This document shows positions 40,822 to 50,856 of a DNA stretch of 64,000 nucleotides, in pieces. Numbering within the stretch: the stretch's first letter is position 1; each line of letters opens with the position of its first letter. The translations under genes and the position numbers were made by a program. The stretch comes from Gammaproteobacteria bacterium (GTDB lineage: Bacteria > Pseudomonadota > Gammaproteobacteria > Steroidobacterales > GCA-2729495), in the NCBI GenBank assembly GCA_020851975.1, contig JADZBS010000126.1, positions 1-64,000 of the forward strand, given 5' to 3'. The notes under the pieces were generated by a model. The model ran no database searches, was not told the origin of the DNA, and saw only the letters and a program-made list of their open reading frames with translations.

Positions 40822-42441
40822 ATGCCAGGCCCCCCGTCCTCGTCCCCGGCCGCCGTCTCCGGGCGGCGCCTGCTGAAATCGACCACGACGGTCGGTGCGA
40901 TGACGCTGCTGTCACGCATCCTCGGGCTGGTGCGCGACGTGGTCTACGCGCGCCTGTTCGGCGCTTCCTTCCTGATGGACGCCTTCTTCGTGGCGTTCAA
41001 GATCCCCAACATCTTCCGCCGCTGGTCGGCGGAGGGGGCGTTCTCCCAGGCCTTCGTGCCGGTGTTCGCCGACTACGACCAGAACCGGCAGCCGGCGGAG
41101 GTGCGCGAGCTGGTGGACCGCGTCACCGGCACGCTCGGCCTGCTGCTGCTCGCCATCACGGTGCTCGGCATCGTGGCTGCGCCATTGCTGATCCTGGCAT
41201 TCGCGCCGGGATTTGCCGCGGCGACGACGGAGGCCGCCCGCTTCGGCCTCGCCGTGGACATGCTGCGGCTGACCTTTCCCTACCTCTTCTTCATTTCGCT
41301 GGGGGCGCTCGCCGGCGGCATCCTCAACACCTACCACCGCTTCGGGGTGCCGGCCTTCTCGCCGGTGCTCCTCAACATCGTCATGATCGTCTTCGCCGCC
41401 TTCGTGGCACCGTACTACGAGCGGCCGGGCATGGCGCTCGCGGCCGGCGTGTTCGCCGCCGGCGTGATCCAGCTTGCCTTCATGGTGCCGTCACTGCGCC
41501 GCATCCGGCTGCTGCCGCGGCCACGCTGGGGCGCGCAGCATCCGGGCGTGCGCCGCATCCTCGGCCTCATGGTGCCGGCGATCTTCGGCTCGTCGGTGGC
41601 GCAGCTGAGCATCCTGCTCGACACGCTCATCGCCTCGTTTCTCGTCACCGGCAGCATCAGCTGGCTGTACTACGCCGACCGGCTCATGGAGTTTCCCCTC
41701 GGGATCTTCGGCATTGCGCTTGCCACCGTGATCCTGCCGAACCTCTCCCGCCAGCACGCCAGCGCCTCGGGCGAGGCCTTCGCCGCCACGCTCGGCTGGT
41801 CGATCCGCTTCGTGGTACTGATCTCGGCGCCGGCCTCGGTGGGCCTCGTGCTGCTCGCCGGGCCGATGCTCGCCACGCTCTTCTACGGCGGGCAGTTCAC
41901 CGCCGCCGACGTGCGCATGGCGAGCTACGCGCTGATGGCCTACGGTGCCGGGCTCGCCGCGCTGACCCTGGTCAAGGTGCTCGCTCCGGGTTACTTCGCG
42001 CGCCAGGACACCCGCACGCCGGTGCGGGTCGGGCTGATCGCGCTCGGCTGCAACATGGCCTTCAACCTGGCCGTGGTGGCGCCCTGGGCGTATGCCGGGC
42101 TGCCGGCCCCGCACGCCGGGCTCGCGCTGTCCACTTCGCTTTCCGGGTGCCTGAACGCGGCGCTCCTGTTCCGCGGCCTGCGCCGGGACGGGGTGCTGCC
42201 GGCGCGCGCGGGGCTGCGCGCGTTCGTGCTCCGCGTGGCGATCGCCTGCGGCGTCATGGGGGCGCTGCTGGTCGCCTTCACGCCGCCGCTGCCGCGCTGG
42301 CTCGAGGCCGGGTTGCTGGAGCGTTGCCTGTGGCTGGCGGCCATCATCGGCGGGGCGGTCGTGGCCTACTTCGCGAGCCTGCTCGCCGTCGGGCTGCGGC
42401 CGGCCGAGCTGCGGATGAAAACCGCGGGGCCGCCCGTATAA
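40822..42441 (+). CDS. murJ: Lipid II flippase MurJ
   Basis: This 539-residue membrane protein of the MOP exporter superfamily has 13-14 helices and flips lipid II across the inner membrane for peptidoglycan synthesis. Landmarks are STTTVGAMTLLSRILGLVRD, FGASFLMDAFFVAFKIPNIF, RRWSAEGAFSQAFVPVF, ISWLYYADRLMEFPLGIFGI and APGYFARQDTRTPV. The conserved arginines (R in GLVRD, RR before WSAEGAF) are present. It is the first gene of the murJ-ribF-ileS-lspA run. Confidence 0.96.
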   Translation: MPGPPSSSPAAVSGRRLLKSTTTVGAMTLLSRILGLVRDVVYARLFGASFLMDAFFVAFKIPNIFRRWSAEGAFSQAFVPVFADYDQNRQPAEVRELVDRVTGTLGLLLLAITVLGIVAAPLLILAFAPGFAAATTEAARFGLAVDMLRLTFPYLFFISLGALAGGILNTYHRFGVPAFSPVLLNIVMIVFAAFVAPYYERPGMALAAGVFAAGVIQLAFMVPSLRRIRLLPRPRWGAQHPGVRRILGLMVPAIFGSSVAQLSILLDTLIASFLVTGSISWLYYADRLMEFPLGIFGIALATVILPNLSRQHASASGEAFAATLGWSIRFVVLISAPASVGLVLLAGPMLATLFYGGQFTAADVRMASYALMAYGAGLAALTLVKVLAPGYFARQDTRTPVRVGLIALGCNMAFNLAVVAPWAYAGLPAPHAGLALSTSLSGCLNAALLFRGLRRDGVLPARAGLRAFVLRVAIACGVMGALLVAFTPPLPRWLEAGLLERCLWLAAIIGGAVVAYFASLLAVGLRPAELRMKTAGPPV

Positions 42442-42442
42442 T
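42437..42442 (+). promoter_or_regulatory. TATAAT -10 box before ribF
   Basis: A perfect TATAAT overlaps the murJ stop codon, 25 bp before the ribF ATG. No good -35 is visible at 16-18 bp, so strength is uncertain. It could give ribF-ileS-lspA their own transcript. Confidence 0.45.
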
Positions 42443-42466
42443 CGCGGCTTTGGGCGTGCGGCTGCG

Positions 42467-43399
42467 ATGAGACTGATTCGCCGGCCGGCCGGGCGGCCCG
42501 GGATCCTGTCCCGGGGCTGCGTGGCCACGATCGGGGTATTCGACGGCGTGCACCGCGGCCACCAGCGCATCCTGCGGCGCGTGACCGAGGAGGCCGGTCG
42601 CCGCGCGCTGCGCTCGCTGGTGTTCACGTTCGAACCGACGCCGCGCGAGTACTTCAGCAGTGCGACACCGCCGGCGCGGCTGACGCGTTTTCGCGAGAAG
42701 TTCGCGCTGCTGGCCGGGCTCGGGCTCGATGCGTTGTACTGCCCGCGCTTCGAGCCGGCCCTCGAGTCGCTGGCCCCGGTGCAGTTCATCGAGGAGCTGC
42801 TGGTGCGTCGCCTGTGCGTGCGCCACCTCGTGGTGGGTGACGACTTCCGTTTCGCGAGCCGCCGCGCCGGCACGCTGGCGGACCTGGAAGCTGGTGGCCG
42901 TGCGCACGGCTTCACGGTCGAACAGGTGGGCAGCGTGGTCGCAGGCGGCGCACGCGTGTCGAGCACCGCGGTGCGCGAGGCGCTGGCGGCGGGAGACATG
43001 ACGCGTGCGCGCGAGCTGCTCGGCCGCTGGTATGCGATGACGGGCCGGGTCGTGCGCGGACGCCGGCTGGGCCACGCGCTCGGCATGCCGACGGCGAACG
43101 TCAACCTCTGCCGCCGGCAGAGCCCGGTGGCCGGGATTTTCGCGGTGCAGGTGGCCGGCCTGGGCGATGGGCTGCTGCCGGGTGTGGCGAGCGTCGGCAC
43201 GCGACCGACGGTCGCCGGCGTGGAGCCGCTCCTGGAAGTGCATGTCTTCGATTTCGACCGCGACATCTACGGCCGCTACATCGAGGTGCGGTTCGTGGCG
43301 CGACTGCGCGACGAGGTGCGGTTTCCCGACCTCGCGAGCCTGCAGCAGCAGATGCACCTCGATGCCCGGCAGGCGCGCAGCCTGCTCAAGGACCACTGA
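42467..43399 (+). CDS. ribF: Bifunctional riboflavin kinase / FMN adenylyltransferase
   Basis: This 310-residue enzyme makes FMN and FAD. The N-terminal adenylyltransferase domain has CVATIGVFDGVHRGHQRIL, FEPTPREYF, VGDDFRFASRRAG and RVSSTAVREAL. The C-terminal kinase domain has GRVVRGRRLGHALGMPTANV and LLEVHVFDFDRDIYGRYIEV. ATG 42467 gives the family length. It is 15 bp from ileS, the usual order in Gammaproteobacteria. Confidence 0.97.
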   Translation: MRLIRRPAGRPGILSRGCVATIGVFDGVHRGHQRILRRVTEEAGRRALRSLVFTFEPTPREYFSSATPPARLTRFREKFALLAGLGLDALYCPRFEPALESLAPVQFIEELLVRRLCVRHLVVGDDFRFASRRAGTLADLEAGGRAHGFTVEQVGSVVAGGARVSSTAVREALAAGDMTRARELLGRWYAMTGRVVRGRRLGHALGMPTANVNLCRRQSPVAGIFAVQVAGLGDGLLPGVASVGTRPTVAGVEPLLEVHVFDFDRDIYGRYIEVRFVARLRDEVRFPDLASLQQQMHLDARQARSLLKDH

Positions 43400-43414
43400 A
43401 GGACGGCGACGCGA

Positions 43415-46222
43415 GTGAGCGAGCACGACTACAAGGCAACCCTGAACCTGCCCGAAACGGACTTCCCGATGAAGGCGAGCCTCGCCGAGCGCGAACCGGC
43501 GATGCTCGCGGCATGGGAAGCCGACGACGTCTACGGACGCATTCGTCGCGCTGCCGCCGGGCGGCCGAAATTCCTGCTGGTCGACGGGCCGCCCTATGCC
43601 AACGGCCAGATCCACCTCGGCCACGCGGTGAACAAGGCCCTGAAGGACATGGTAGTGAAGTCGAAGACGCTGTCCGGCTTCGACGCGCCCTACATCCCGG
43701 GTTGGGACTGCCACGGGCTGCCGATCGAGCTCGAAGTCGAGAAGAAGCACGGCAAGGTGGGCCGCAAGCTCGACGCCACGCAGTTTCGCGAGGCCTGCCG
43801 GCAGTACGCGCGGGCCCAGGTCGACAGCCAGCGGCGCGATTTTCGCCGTCTCGGCGTGCTCGGCGACTGGGATCGTCCCTACCTCACCCTGGATCCGGCG
43901 TTCGAGGCCAGCCAGGTGCGCGGTTTCGCACGCATCATGGCCAACGGCCACGTGCAGCGCGGCTACAAGCCGGTGCACTGGTGCCTGGACTGCGGCTCGG
44001 CGCTCGCCGAGGCGGAAGTGGAGTACGCCGACCGGACCTCGAGCGCCATCGACGTGCGGTTCGAGGTGGTCGATCGCGCCGACTGCGACCGGCGTCTCGC
44101 CCTGTCGCCCGGTGCGGCGCTGCCACTGGCCATCCCCATCTGGACCACCACGCCCTGGACACTGCCGGCCAATCAGGCCGTGGCGCTCGGTCCGGCGCAC
44201 GACTACGTCCTGGTGGAGGCGACCATCGCCGGCCGGCGTGAGCGTCTGGTGCTCGCCGAGGCGCTGGCGAGTGCCGCGCTGTCACGTTACGGTGCCGGCG
44301 ACATCGTGCAGATCGCCCGTTTTCACGGCGACGCGCTCGCCGGACTGCTGCTGCAGCACCCGTTCTGCGAGCGCCAGGTGCCGGTGATCACCGGCGAGCA
44401 CGTCACGCTCGACGCCGGGACCGGCGCGGTGCACACGGCGCCCGGCCACGGTCTCGAGGACTTTGCCGCAGGCGTGGCTCATGGACTGCCGCTCGACAAT
44501 CCGGTGGACGGCACCGGTGTCTTCGTGGCCGGCACGCCACGGTTCGCCGGCATGCACATCAAGGAAGCCAACGAGGCGATCGTCGCCACGCTGGCCGCGG
44601 AAGGCAGGCTGCTGCGGGCCGAGAAGGTCGTGCACAGCTACCCGCATTGCTGGCGCCACAAGTCGCCGCTGATCTTCCGTGCCACGCCGCAGTGGTTCAT
44701 CAGTCTCGACCGCAACGGCCTGCGAGCCGCCGCGCTCGACGCCATCGGCGAGGTGCGCTGGGTGCCGGACTGGGGCCGCCAGCGCATCGAGAGCATGGTG
44801 GCCGGGCGTCCGGACTGGTGCGTCTCGCGCCAGCGGGCCTGGGGCGTGCCGATTCCCTTGTTCGTGCACCGGAGCAGCGGGGACGTGCATCCGGAGAGCC
44901 CCCGACTCATCGAGGAGGTCGCCCGGCGCATGCAACAGCGCGGCGTGGATGCCTGGTTCGACCTCGATCCGCGCGAACTGCTCGGAGCCGATGCCGGCGA
45001 CTACGAGAAGGTCAGCGACACCATGGACGTGTGGATGGACTCCGGCATGGTGCACCACTGTCTCGCCGCCGCCCGTCCCGAGGTCGGCTTTCCGGCAAGC
45101 CTCTACCTGGAGGGCTCCGACCAGCACCGCGGCTGGTTCCAGAGTTCGCTGCTCACCTCGGTGGCGATGCACGGGCGCGCGCCCTACGAGGCCGTGCTCA
45201 CCCACGGCTTCACCGTGGACGAGAAGGGCCGCAAGATGTCGAAGTCGCTCGGCAACGGCATCGAGCCGCAGCGCGTGTTCTCCACGCTCGGCGCCGACGT
45301 GCTGCGCCTGTGGGTCGCTGCCACCGACTACCGCGGCGAGATGAGCGGCTCGAACGAGATCCTCAAGCGCATCTCGGAGTCCTACCGGCGCATGCGCAAC
45401 ACCGTGCGCTTCCTGCTCGGCAACCTGCATGGCTTCGACCCGCAGCGCCATGCCGTGGCGGTGGAGGAACTCGTCGACCTCGACCGCTGGGCGCTCGCGC
45501 GCACCGGCGAGCTGCAGCGCGAGATCCTCGCCGCCTACGACGCCTACGAGTTCCACCGCGTCTACCAGCTGCTGCACAACTTCTGCGTGGTCGACCTCGG
45601 CGCCTTCTACCTCGACGTCATCAAGGACCGCCTCTACACCACGCCGCGCGAGGGCGCACCGCGCCGTTCCGCGCAGACCGCCATGTACCACGTCGCCGAG
45701 GCGATGGTGCGCTGGCTCGCGCCGGTGCTGAGCTTCACGGCCGAGGAGATCTGGCGCGCGCTGCCGGGCAGTCGCGACACCACGGTGTTCACCAGTACCT
45801 GGCATGAGCTGCCGGCACCCGGTGCTGGCCGCATCGACTGGCCGGTGCTCCTGCGGGTGCGCGAGACCGCCGCACGGGCGCTCGAGGCCCTGCGCGTCGC
45901 CGGGCGCATTGGCTCCGGGCTCGATGCCGAGCTCGGGATCTACGCGGATGGAGCGACCGGGGCGGCGCTCGCCGGCCTCGGGCCGGAGCTGCGCTTCGTG
46001 TTCATCACCTCCGCAGCCAGCGTGCACCCGGCTGCGGAACGCCCGGCCGAGGCGATGCCCGGCGAGGGCTTCTGGGTGGCGGTGACGCCCGCCACGCACG
46101 AGAAATGCGTGCGCTGCTGGCACCGGCGCGAGGACGTCGGTCGCAACGCCGCCCACCCGCAGCTCTGCGGCCGCTGCGTCGGCAACGTGGAGGGCCCGGG
46201 CGAACGCCGGGCCTGCGCCTGA
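43415..46222 (+). CDS. ileS: Isoleucine--tRNA ligase
   Basis: This 935-residue class I synthetase has the HIGH-type motif as HLGH in [20 protein letters not shown] and KMSKS in [12 protein letters not shown]. The editing domain is near [39 protein letters not shown] is present, and a C-terminal zinc site is [13 protein letters not shown]...CGRCV. GTG 43415 starts [19 protein letters not shown], which lines up with the E. coli N-terminus. The stop shares one base with the lspA ATG (TGATG). Confidence 0.97.
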   Translation: MSEHDYKATLNLPETDFPMKASLAEREPAMLAAWEADDVYGRIRRAAAGRPKFLLVDGPPYANGQIHLGHAVNKALKDMVVKSKTLSGFDAPYIPGWDCHGLPIELEVEKKHGKVGRKLDATQFREACRQYARAQVDSQRRDFRRLGVLGDWDRPYLTLDPAFEASQVRGFARIMANGHVQRGYKPVHWCLDCGSALAEAEVEYADRTSSAIDVRFEVVDRADCDRRLALSPGAALPLAIPIWTTTPWTLPANQAVALGPAHDYVLVEATIAGRRERLVLAEALASAALSRYGAGDIVQIARFHGDALAGLLLQHPFCERQVPVITGEHVTLDAGTGAVHTAPGHGLEDFAAGVAHGLPLDNPVDGTGVFVAGTPRFAGMHIKEANEAIVATLAAEGRLLRAEKVVHSYPHCWRHKSPLIFRATPQWFISLDRNGLRAAALDAIGEVRWVPDWGRQRIESMVAGRPDWCVSRQRAWGVPIPLFVHRSSGDVHPESPRLIEEVARRMQQRGVDAWFDLDPRELLGADAGDYEKVSDTMDVWMDSGMVHHCLAAARPEVGFPASLYLEGSDQHRGWFQSSLLTSVAMHGRAPYEAVLTHGFTVDEKGRKMSKSLGNGIEPQRVFSTLGADVLRLWVAATDYRGEMSGSNEILKRISESYRRMRNTVRFLLGNLHGFDPQRHAVAVEELVDLDRWALARTGELQREILAAYDAYEFHRVYQLLHNFCVVDLGAFYLDVIKDRLYTTPREGAPRRSAQTAMYHVAEAMVRWLAPVLSFTAEEIWRALPGSRDTTVFTSTWHELPAPGAGRIDWPVLLRVRETAARALEALRVAGRIGSGLDAELGIYADGATGAALAGLGPELRFVFITSAASVHPAAERPAEAMPGEGFWVAVTPATHEKCVRCWHRREDVGRNAAHPQLCGRCVGNVEGPGERRACA

Positions 46223-46737
46223 TGGCCGGGTCGCCGCCGGCTGCAGTCACCGCCGGGCGCCGCCCGCTGCTCGCCTCGCTGGTCGTTTCGCTTCTCGTCG
46301 TGCTGCTCGACCAGCTGACCAAGTTCGAGGTCACGCAGTCGCTGGATCTCTATCAGCGCGTGCCCGTGCTGCCGTTCTTCGATCTCGTGCGCCTGCACAA
46401 CAGCGGCGCGGCGTTCAGCTTCCTCGCCGGTGCCTCGGGCTGGCAGAACTGGCTGTTCATGGGCGTGGCGGTCGTCATCAGTGCGGGCATCCTGTGGTGG
46501 CTCGTGCAGTTGCCCCGCCGCGGCAAGGCCGTGCTCGGGCTCGGGCTGGCGCTGCTGCTGGGTGGCGCCATCGGCAACCTCATCGACCGTGTGCTCTACG
46601 GCTACGTGGTCGACTTCATCCTGCTCTACTACGGCGAGTGGTCGTATCCGGCCTTCAACATCGCCGATTCCGCCATCACCTGCGGCGTGGCGCTGGTGCT
46701 GTTCGACGGGCTGGTGCTCGAGCGGCGCCGCCGCTAG
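46222..46737 (+). CDS. lspA: Lipoprotein signal peptidase II
   Basis: This 171-residue inner-membrane aspartyl protease cuts lipoprotein signals before the lipidated cysteine. It has four helices, and the catalytic aspartates are in GGAIGNLIDRVLYGYVVDF and FNIADSAI. VRLHNSGAAFSFLA is the other family box. In Pseudomonas, fkpB and ispH come between lspA and the pilin genes; here lspA is directly convergent with pilE of operon B, and their stop codons overlap within CTAG (46734-46737). Confidence 0.97.
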   Translation: MAGSPPAAVTAGRRPLLASLVVSLLVVLLDQLTKFEVTQSLDLYQRVPVLPFFDLVRLHNSGAAFSFLAGASGWQNWLFMGVAVVISAGILWWLVQLPRRGKAVLGLGLALLLGGAIGNLIDRVLYGYVVDFILLYYGEWSYPAFNIADSAITCGVALVLFDGLVLERRRR

Positions 46738-47195
46738 CGCCAGCAACGCTCGGTGATGGCCGCACCCGTGGCGCCATCGCGTGCCGAGGCCGTGCGCAGG
46801 CCGCTCTGGTCGATCGTCAACACCCAGCAGTCGACATCGTCGGCCTGTGCACCGTCCGGGTCGACCGTGGCCCTGGTCGTGAAGCCGACCGCCGGCCCGC
46901 CGGCCGGGAGCTCGATCGCGAGCGTGTAGTAGCCGTGCTCGGTGCCGGCGATGCCCAGTCCGGCGGGTGGCGCCCCGGCCATGGCCGCGCCATCGGCGTA
47001 TTGCCCGTTCTGGGCGTAGAACTTTTCCTGGGCGGCGGCGAGACGCAGCAGCGCCGTGGTGGCATCTACCCGGTTGGCGCGGCGCAGGTACTGGCGGTAG
47101 CTCGCGGTGGCGATGCTGGCGAGAAGGGCCACGATGGCCACCGTGACCATCAGTTCGATCAGCGTGAAGCCCGCGCCGGCGCGCGACTGCGGCAT
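46734..47195 (-). CDS. pilE: PilE-like type IV minor pilin (operon B)
   Basis: This 153-residue protein has the prepilin site GAGFTLIELMVTVAIVALLA (Glu +5), RRANRVDATTALLRLAAAQE and the C-terminal ERCWR with an upstream cysteine (DCWVLT). It is homologous to the operon A copy, with the same RxDATxALLRLAxAQE and PPAGLGI blocks. ATG 47195 leaves a normal eight- to twelve-residue leader; the longer frame is not pilin-like. It is 2 bp after pilY1 and ends the operon. Confidence 0.88.
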   Translation of the reverse strand: MPQSRAGAGFTLIELMVTVAIVALLASIATASYRQYLRRANRVDATTALLRLAAAQEKFYAQNGQYADGAAMAGAPPAGLGIAGTEHGYYTLAIELPAGGPAVGFTTRATVDPDGAQADDVDCWVLTIDQSGLRTASARDGATGAAITERCWR

Positions 47196-47197
47196 GC

Positions 47198-50100
47198 TCA
47201 GCGCGCCGGTTGCGGGGTCCAGAAGGTCCTCCGCAGGGCGCCGCCGGCGCCGTCCTCGGGCGGGAAGCACACCAGCCCGATGCAGCGCGTCGGGCCTTCC
47301 GTGAGGCTCGACGGGAACAGGAACACGGCGTCCGGGGCGATGCCGGCCTGGTTCAGCGTGGTGTAGCGGTCCTCCACGGTGAGCACGTCGGGGTCGGCGC
47401 TGCCGTCGAGGTTGGTGACCGGCCGGCCGTTGCAGACGTCAACCTGGTAGGCGCGGTTGATGCCGACGCCGCCGGCGCAGCTTGCCACCGCCTCAGTCGG
47501 GGAAAACGAGGTGAAGAACACCGTCTGGTCGAAGGTGGTCGAGGCGTTCAGGACCTTCTCACCCGGATCCTCGAGCAGGCGCAGGCGCCAGCCAGCGGCA
47601 TCGTTCGGCACCACGGCGGCGGCGTCCCCGGTGATGTCCTGCAGGTCGGCGACACCGAGCGGCTCTCCGTACGAGGCGCTGCTGCGGGCACCGAAGACGT
47701 TGGCGTCGCGTACCGAGAAGAACGCATCTTCGACGTCGGTGTCGAGCGGATGGCCCCGATAGCCGGAGCCGATGTTGATCGCGAGGAAGGTGCCGCGCGT
47801 GCAGTTCACGAAGACGACATCGGGCGTGGCATGAAAGCGGCGCACATCGGCCGCCGGCGGGTCGGCGAGCCCGGCGGCGCCGAGGGCCGCCAGCACGCCG
47901 CCGGCGCCGAACTCCTCGGCACCGCTGCCGTTGAGGAAGTCGAAGCGCCAGAGCTGCCCGCCCGTGTCGCCGACGTAGAGCCGGTCGGGGAGTCCGTCCC
48001 CGGTGAGGTCGATCGTGCGCGGGGCGGCCGGGATCGAGTGCGTCATCCGCGGCAGTTCCAGGTCATGCCCGTGGTCGGGTGCACCGGCGCTCCACAGGAC
48101 CTCACCGTCCTCGAGGTCGAGCACGAAGAGGGCGTTGCCGGCGGTATCGGTGCGGTAGCCGCGGTTGTCCTGGGCGTCGTCGTAACCGCCGCTGAGGACC
48201 ACCACGTCGCGTGTGTCGTCGCCGATGCGCAGCCGTGTCACCACGGGAGCGGCCCAGACCTGGCCGAGATCGCCGAGCCGTTCACTCGCCCGATCGACAC
48301 GCCAGCGCAGTTGCGGCGCATCCGGGTCGCTGACGTCGACGGCAAACACGGCCGTGCCGCCGCGGCCCATGCCGAAGACGAGCACGGCCTCGTCGCCGGC
48401 CCCGATGCCCGGCTCGCCATCCTGGTTGCGCACTGCGAGTCGCATTTCGCCGTCCAGGCCATAGCGCTTGCCGGCGCTCGCCGCGTTGACGAAGAGGTCG
48501 TTCTGTCGCGCCAGCAGCTGCCCGGGCACGTAGGCCCAGCGCTCCTCGCCGGTGGCGGCGTCGACGGCGTGCAGGTAGCCGTCGTTGGTGGTGAGGTAGA
48601 CGACGGTTTCCGGGTTCTCGGCGCTGGTTCCGTAACTCAGCGTCACCGGGCGACTGTGCAGCGGGTCGCCCATCTGGTGGCGCGGCTCGGTGCGGTCGCC
48701 ATCGCCGTCGAGGTCGGCGCCATCGTCCCCGCGCATCCAGCGGATCAGCGCATCGCGCTCGCCGGCGGCCACGCCGAGGATCCCGGCGGTGAGCGCTGCG
48801 TTCGCGGTCTCGACGCGGTTGCCGCTGGCGGAGAGGTCGGAACCGGCGATGTCGGTGTACAGGCGCCGTTCGGCGTCGGCCTCGAGCAGGGCGGCGGCGC
48901 CGCCGGCAGTGACGCGGTCGCCATCCGCGCCGACGCTCCACAGGCTCACGGCATCGGTCTCGAAGAAGCCGGTGAGCGGGTCGACGACGGCGTCGCCCGC
49001 GGCGTCGACCAGCTGGCCCTCGACGAAGCGGTACTTCTTCAGGTTGCCGGGCCAGTGCACCGTGCCGGCTGGCTCGAACAGCGCCACGAACACGTCGCGC
49101 TCGGCGGCCGCCCGGTTGAAGGTATTGGCCGGAATGGCCGGGGCGACGAAGGTGCCTGCCCGCTCGGCGATGTTGGCCACCACGGCGGTCAGCGCCGTCG
49201 TCAGGCTGGCGGTGTCGTCGGCCACGTGGTAGCGCCCGCCGCCGCGCCGGGCGGTGGACTCCAGCAGCGGAATGTCGATGGCGACGCCGACGGTATAGGT
49301 GACGACGTTCTGCAGGCCGTCCACACTGCCGGCGGCGTCGCTGCGAAAGAGATATTCCGCGAGGTCGTCGAGGCAGGCGCCATCGCCCGTGCCGTCGCAG
49401 CTGCCGACCAGCGTCGAGAATCCCGGCAGTTCGACGATGTGGTGGTCGGCACCGGTGTCACGCGTGGGCTCGCCATCGGTCAGCAGCACGATGAAATTCT
49501 TCTGGCATTGGGCATCGATCGGCGACCGGTAGATCGTCGCCGCCGGGTCGCCGCCGAGCCGTGCGGCGGGGGCGCTGAGCACCGGTCCCATGTCGCCATA
49601 GAAGATGGTGCTGCCGCGGAGGTATTCGGTCGCCTCGAACAGCGTTTCGCTGAGCGGCGTGGAGCCGCTCGCGAACAGGGCATCGACGGCATCCTTCATG
49701 GCCTGGCGTGAGGTGCCGATGTCGGTGACCGCCTGCGACACCGGCCCGCCCTCCGTGGCGTTGAAGTGCATCAGGCCGATGTTGACGTCTTCGAGCGTGT
49801 CGACGAGGCCGGTGACCACGTGCTTGACGATCTCGAGCCGGCTGCGCATCACCGTGGGCGGGTTGTCGCGCCAGTTGAGCCAGTTGCCATCGTACAGCGT
49901 GGCCTGGGCATTCCACGCGGGCTCCTGGCTGTCGTCGGCAGCCCAGGGACCCGCACTGCCGTTGGCCGCGTAGAGCGCACCGCCGCTGCCGTCGCCGTCG
50001 ACACCGCGGTCGTCCTGGCACTCGACGTGTCCGGGCTCCGGCGCCGCATCGAGTGGCTCCCAGCGCTCGGTGCCGGCCTGCCAGCCGAGGATCCTGCCGG

Positions 50101-50464
50101 CGTACTGCCCGCGCTGGTCGAGCGCGGTGAGCGCCGCGGCGCACCGGTTGACCGATTTCGGGACGAAGGCGGTGCTGGCACAGGGCGGCGGTTCGGTGCC
50201 GGTTGCGACATACAGCACGTCGGTACGGTAGCAGCCGGCAAACGTCACGGTGGGATCCCATTCGGCCTGGGTTTCCACCAGCGTGTCCATGCTGCCCGAG
50301 GTGTCGACGATGAACAGGACATTCGGCCGTGCGGCGTCGGGGCTGCCCGCGGCCTCGGCCACGAAGAGTTCCGTGTCGTCGGCGCGTGCGCCGCTACCCG
50401 GGCCGGTGAGCCACGCCAGCGCAAGCAGGCCGGCGCCAGCCCATGGGTGGTGGCGCCGGGTCAT
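47198..50464 (-). CDS. pilY1: PilY1-like pilus tip adhesin / assembly protein (operon B)
   Basis: This 1088-residue exported protein has a signal peptide ending near PGSGARADDTELF. The VWA metal site is DTSGSMDT and the VWA core FIVLLTDGEPTRD. The C-terminal propeller has VYLTTNDGYLHAVDAATGEE, the loop DLTGDGLPDRLYVGD and VFFTSFSPTEAV. Architecture and length match the operon A copy (1119 aa), but loops differ widely, for example the C-terminal Asp-rich tail is missing. ATG 50464 overlaps the stop of the upstream CxxC protein (ATGA). Confidence 0.9.
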   Translation of the reverse strand: MTRRHHPWAGAGLLALAWLTGPGSGARADDTELFVAEAAGSPDAARPNVLFIVDTSGSMDTLVETQAEWDPTVTFAGCYRTDVLYVATGTEPPPCASTAFVPKSVNRCAAALTALDQRGQYAGRILGWQAGTERWEPLDAAPEPGHVECQDDRGVDGDGSGGALYAANGSAGPWAADDSQEPAWNAQATLYDGNWLNWRDNPPTVMRSRLEIVKHVVTGLVDTLEDVNIGLMHFNATEGGPVSQAVTDIGTSRQAMKDAVDALFASGSTPLSETLFEATEYLRGSTIFYGDMGPVLSAPAARLGGDPAATIYRSPIDAQCQKNFIVLLTDGEPTRDTGADHHIVELPGFSTLVGSCDGTGDGACLDDLAEYLFRSDAAGSVDGLQNVVTYTVGVAIDIPLLESTARRGGGRYHVADDTASLTTALTAVVANIAERAGTFVAPAIPANTFNRAAAERDVFVALFEPAGTVHWPGNLKKYRFVEGQLVDAAGDAVVDPLTGFFETDAVSLWSVGADGDRVTAGGAAALLEADAERRLYTDIAGSDLSASGNRVETANAALTAGILGVAAGERDALIRWMRGDDGADLDGDGDRTEPRHQMGDPLHSRPVTLSYGTSAENPETVVYLTTNDGYLHAVDAATGEERWAYVPGQLLARQNDLFVNAASAGKRYGLDGEMRLAVRNQDGEPGIGAGDEAVLVFGMGRGGTAVFAVDVSDPDAPQLRWRVDRASERLGDLGQVWAAPVVTRLRIGDDTRDVVVLSGGYDDAQDNRGYRTDTAGNALFVLDLEDGEVLWSAGAPDHGHDLELPRMTHSIPAAPRTIDLTGDGLPDRLYVGDTGGQLWRFDFLNGSGAEEFGAGGVLAALGAAGLADPPAADVRRFHATPDVVFVNCTRGTFLAINIGSGYRGHPLDTDVEDAFFSVRDANVFGARSSASYGEPLGVADLQDITGDAAAVVPNDAAGWRLRLLEDPGEKVLNASTTFDQTVFFTSFSPTEAVASCAGGVGINRAYQVDVCNGRPVTNLDGSADPDVLTVEDRYTTLNQAGIAPDAVFLFPSSLTEGPTRCIGLVCFPPEDGAGGALRRTFWTPQPAR

Positions 50465-50856
50465 GGCCGGCTCCCGCTGTTCGCGGCATCGAGCACGAGC
50501 CGGCGCACATGGCGCGTCTTCGGGTCGTAGTACACGTAGCAGAAGCCCTGGTTCGCCGCGACCTGCAGCGCGCGCTTCGCCTGCGCCCGGAACTCGGCGA
50601 GCGACACCGGTGTGGCCGAGGGCCGCACCAGGTAGCGCGTCCCGGCGTCGACGCGCAGGACCTCGGGACGGCACCGCGGGCAGAGCCGCGCCATCAGGTA
50701 ACCGGCTTCGTTGCCGGGCAGGGTCAGGTCACCGAGGCCGAGTTCGTAGGCCTGCTCGACGGCGCGCAATGCCGCTGTCGCATGGCCGGCGGCGAGCACG
50801 AGCATGGCCGCTGCCACGAGCAGGGTGAGCCGTTTTCTGCCGTATGACGCTGTCAT
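50461..50856 (-). CDS. Small exported CxxC protein of the minor-pilin operon (copy B)
   Basis: I do not recognise this 131-residue protein. It has a signal peptide (LTLLVAAAMLVLAAGHATA), then LRAVEQAYELGLGDLTLPG, ARLCPRCRPEVLRVDAGTRY and SATPVSLAEFRAQA, ending in YVYYDPKTRHVRRLVLDAA. It keeps the layout of copy A (20088-20441), including the CxxC-x-P-x3-LR-D core and the TPV-LAE half. It overlaps pilX and pilY1 by 4 bp on each side, so it is tightly co-translated with tip-complex genes. Confidence 0.78.
   Translation of the reverse strand: MTASYGRKRLTLLVAAAMLVLAAGHATAALRAVEQAYELGLGDLTLPGNEAGYLMARLCPRCRPEVLRVDAGTRYLVRPSATPVSLAEFRAQAKRALQVAANQGFCYVYYDPKTRHVRRLVLDAANSGSRP

Noticed and set aside
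42437-42467. FMN riboswitch before ribF
   Set aside because: Only about 25 bp separate murJ and ribF, far too short for an RFN element.
41491-43266. 591-codon minus-strand open frame across murJ and ribF
   Set aside because: It is antisense to two well-recognised genes, with arginine/proline-rich nonsense composition.
48282-48941. Other-frame minus ORFs inside pilY1 (operon B)
   Set aside because: They overlap the VWA/propeller frame completely and are arginine-rich shadows.
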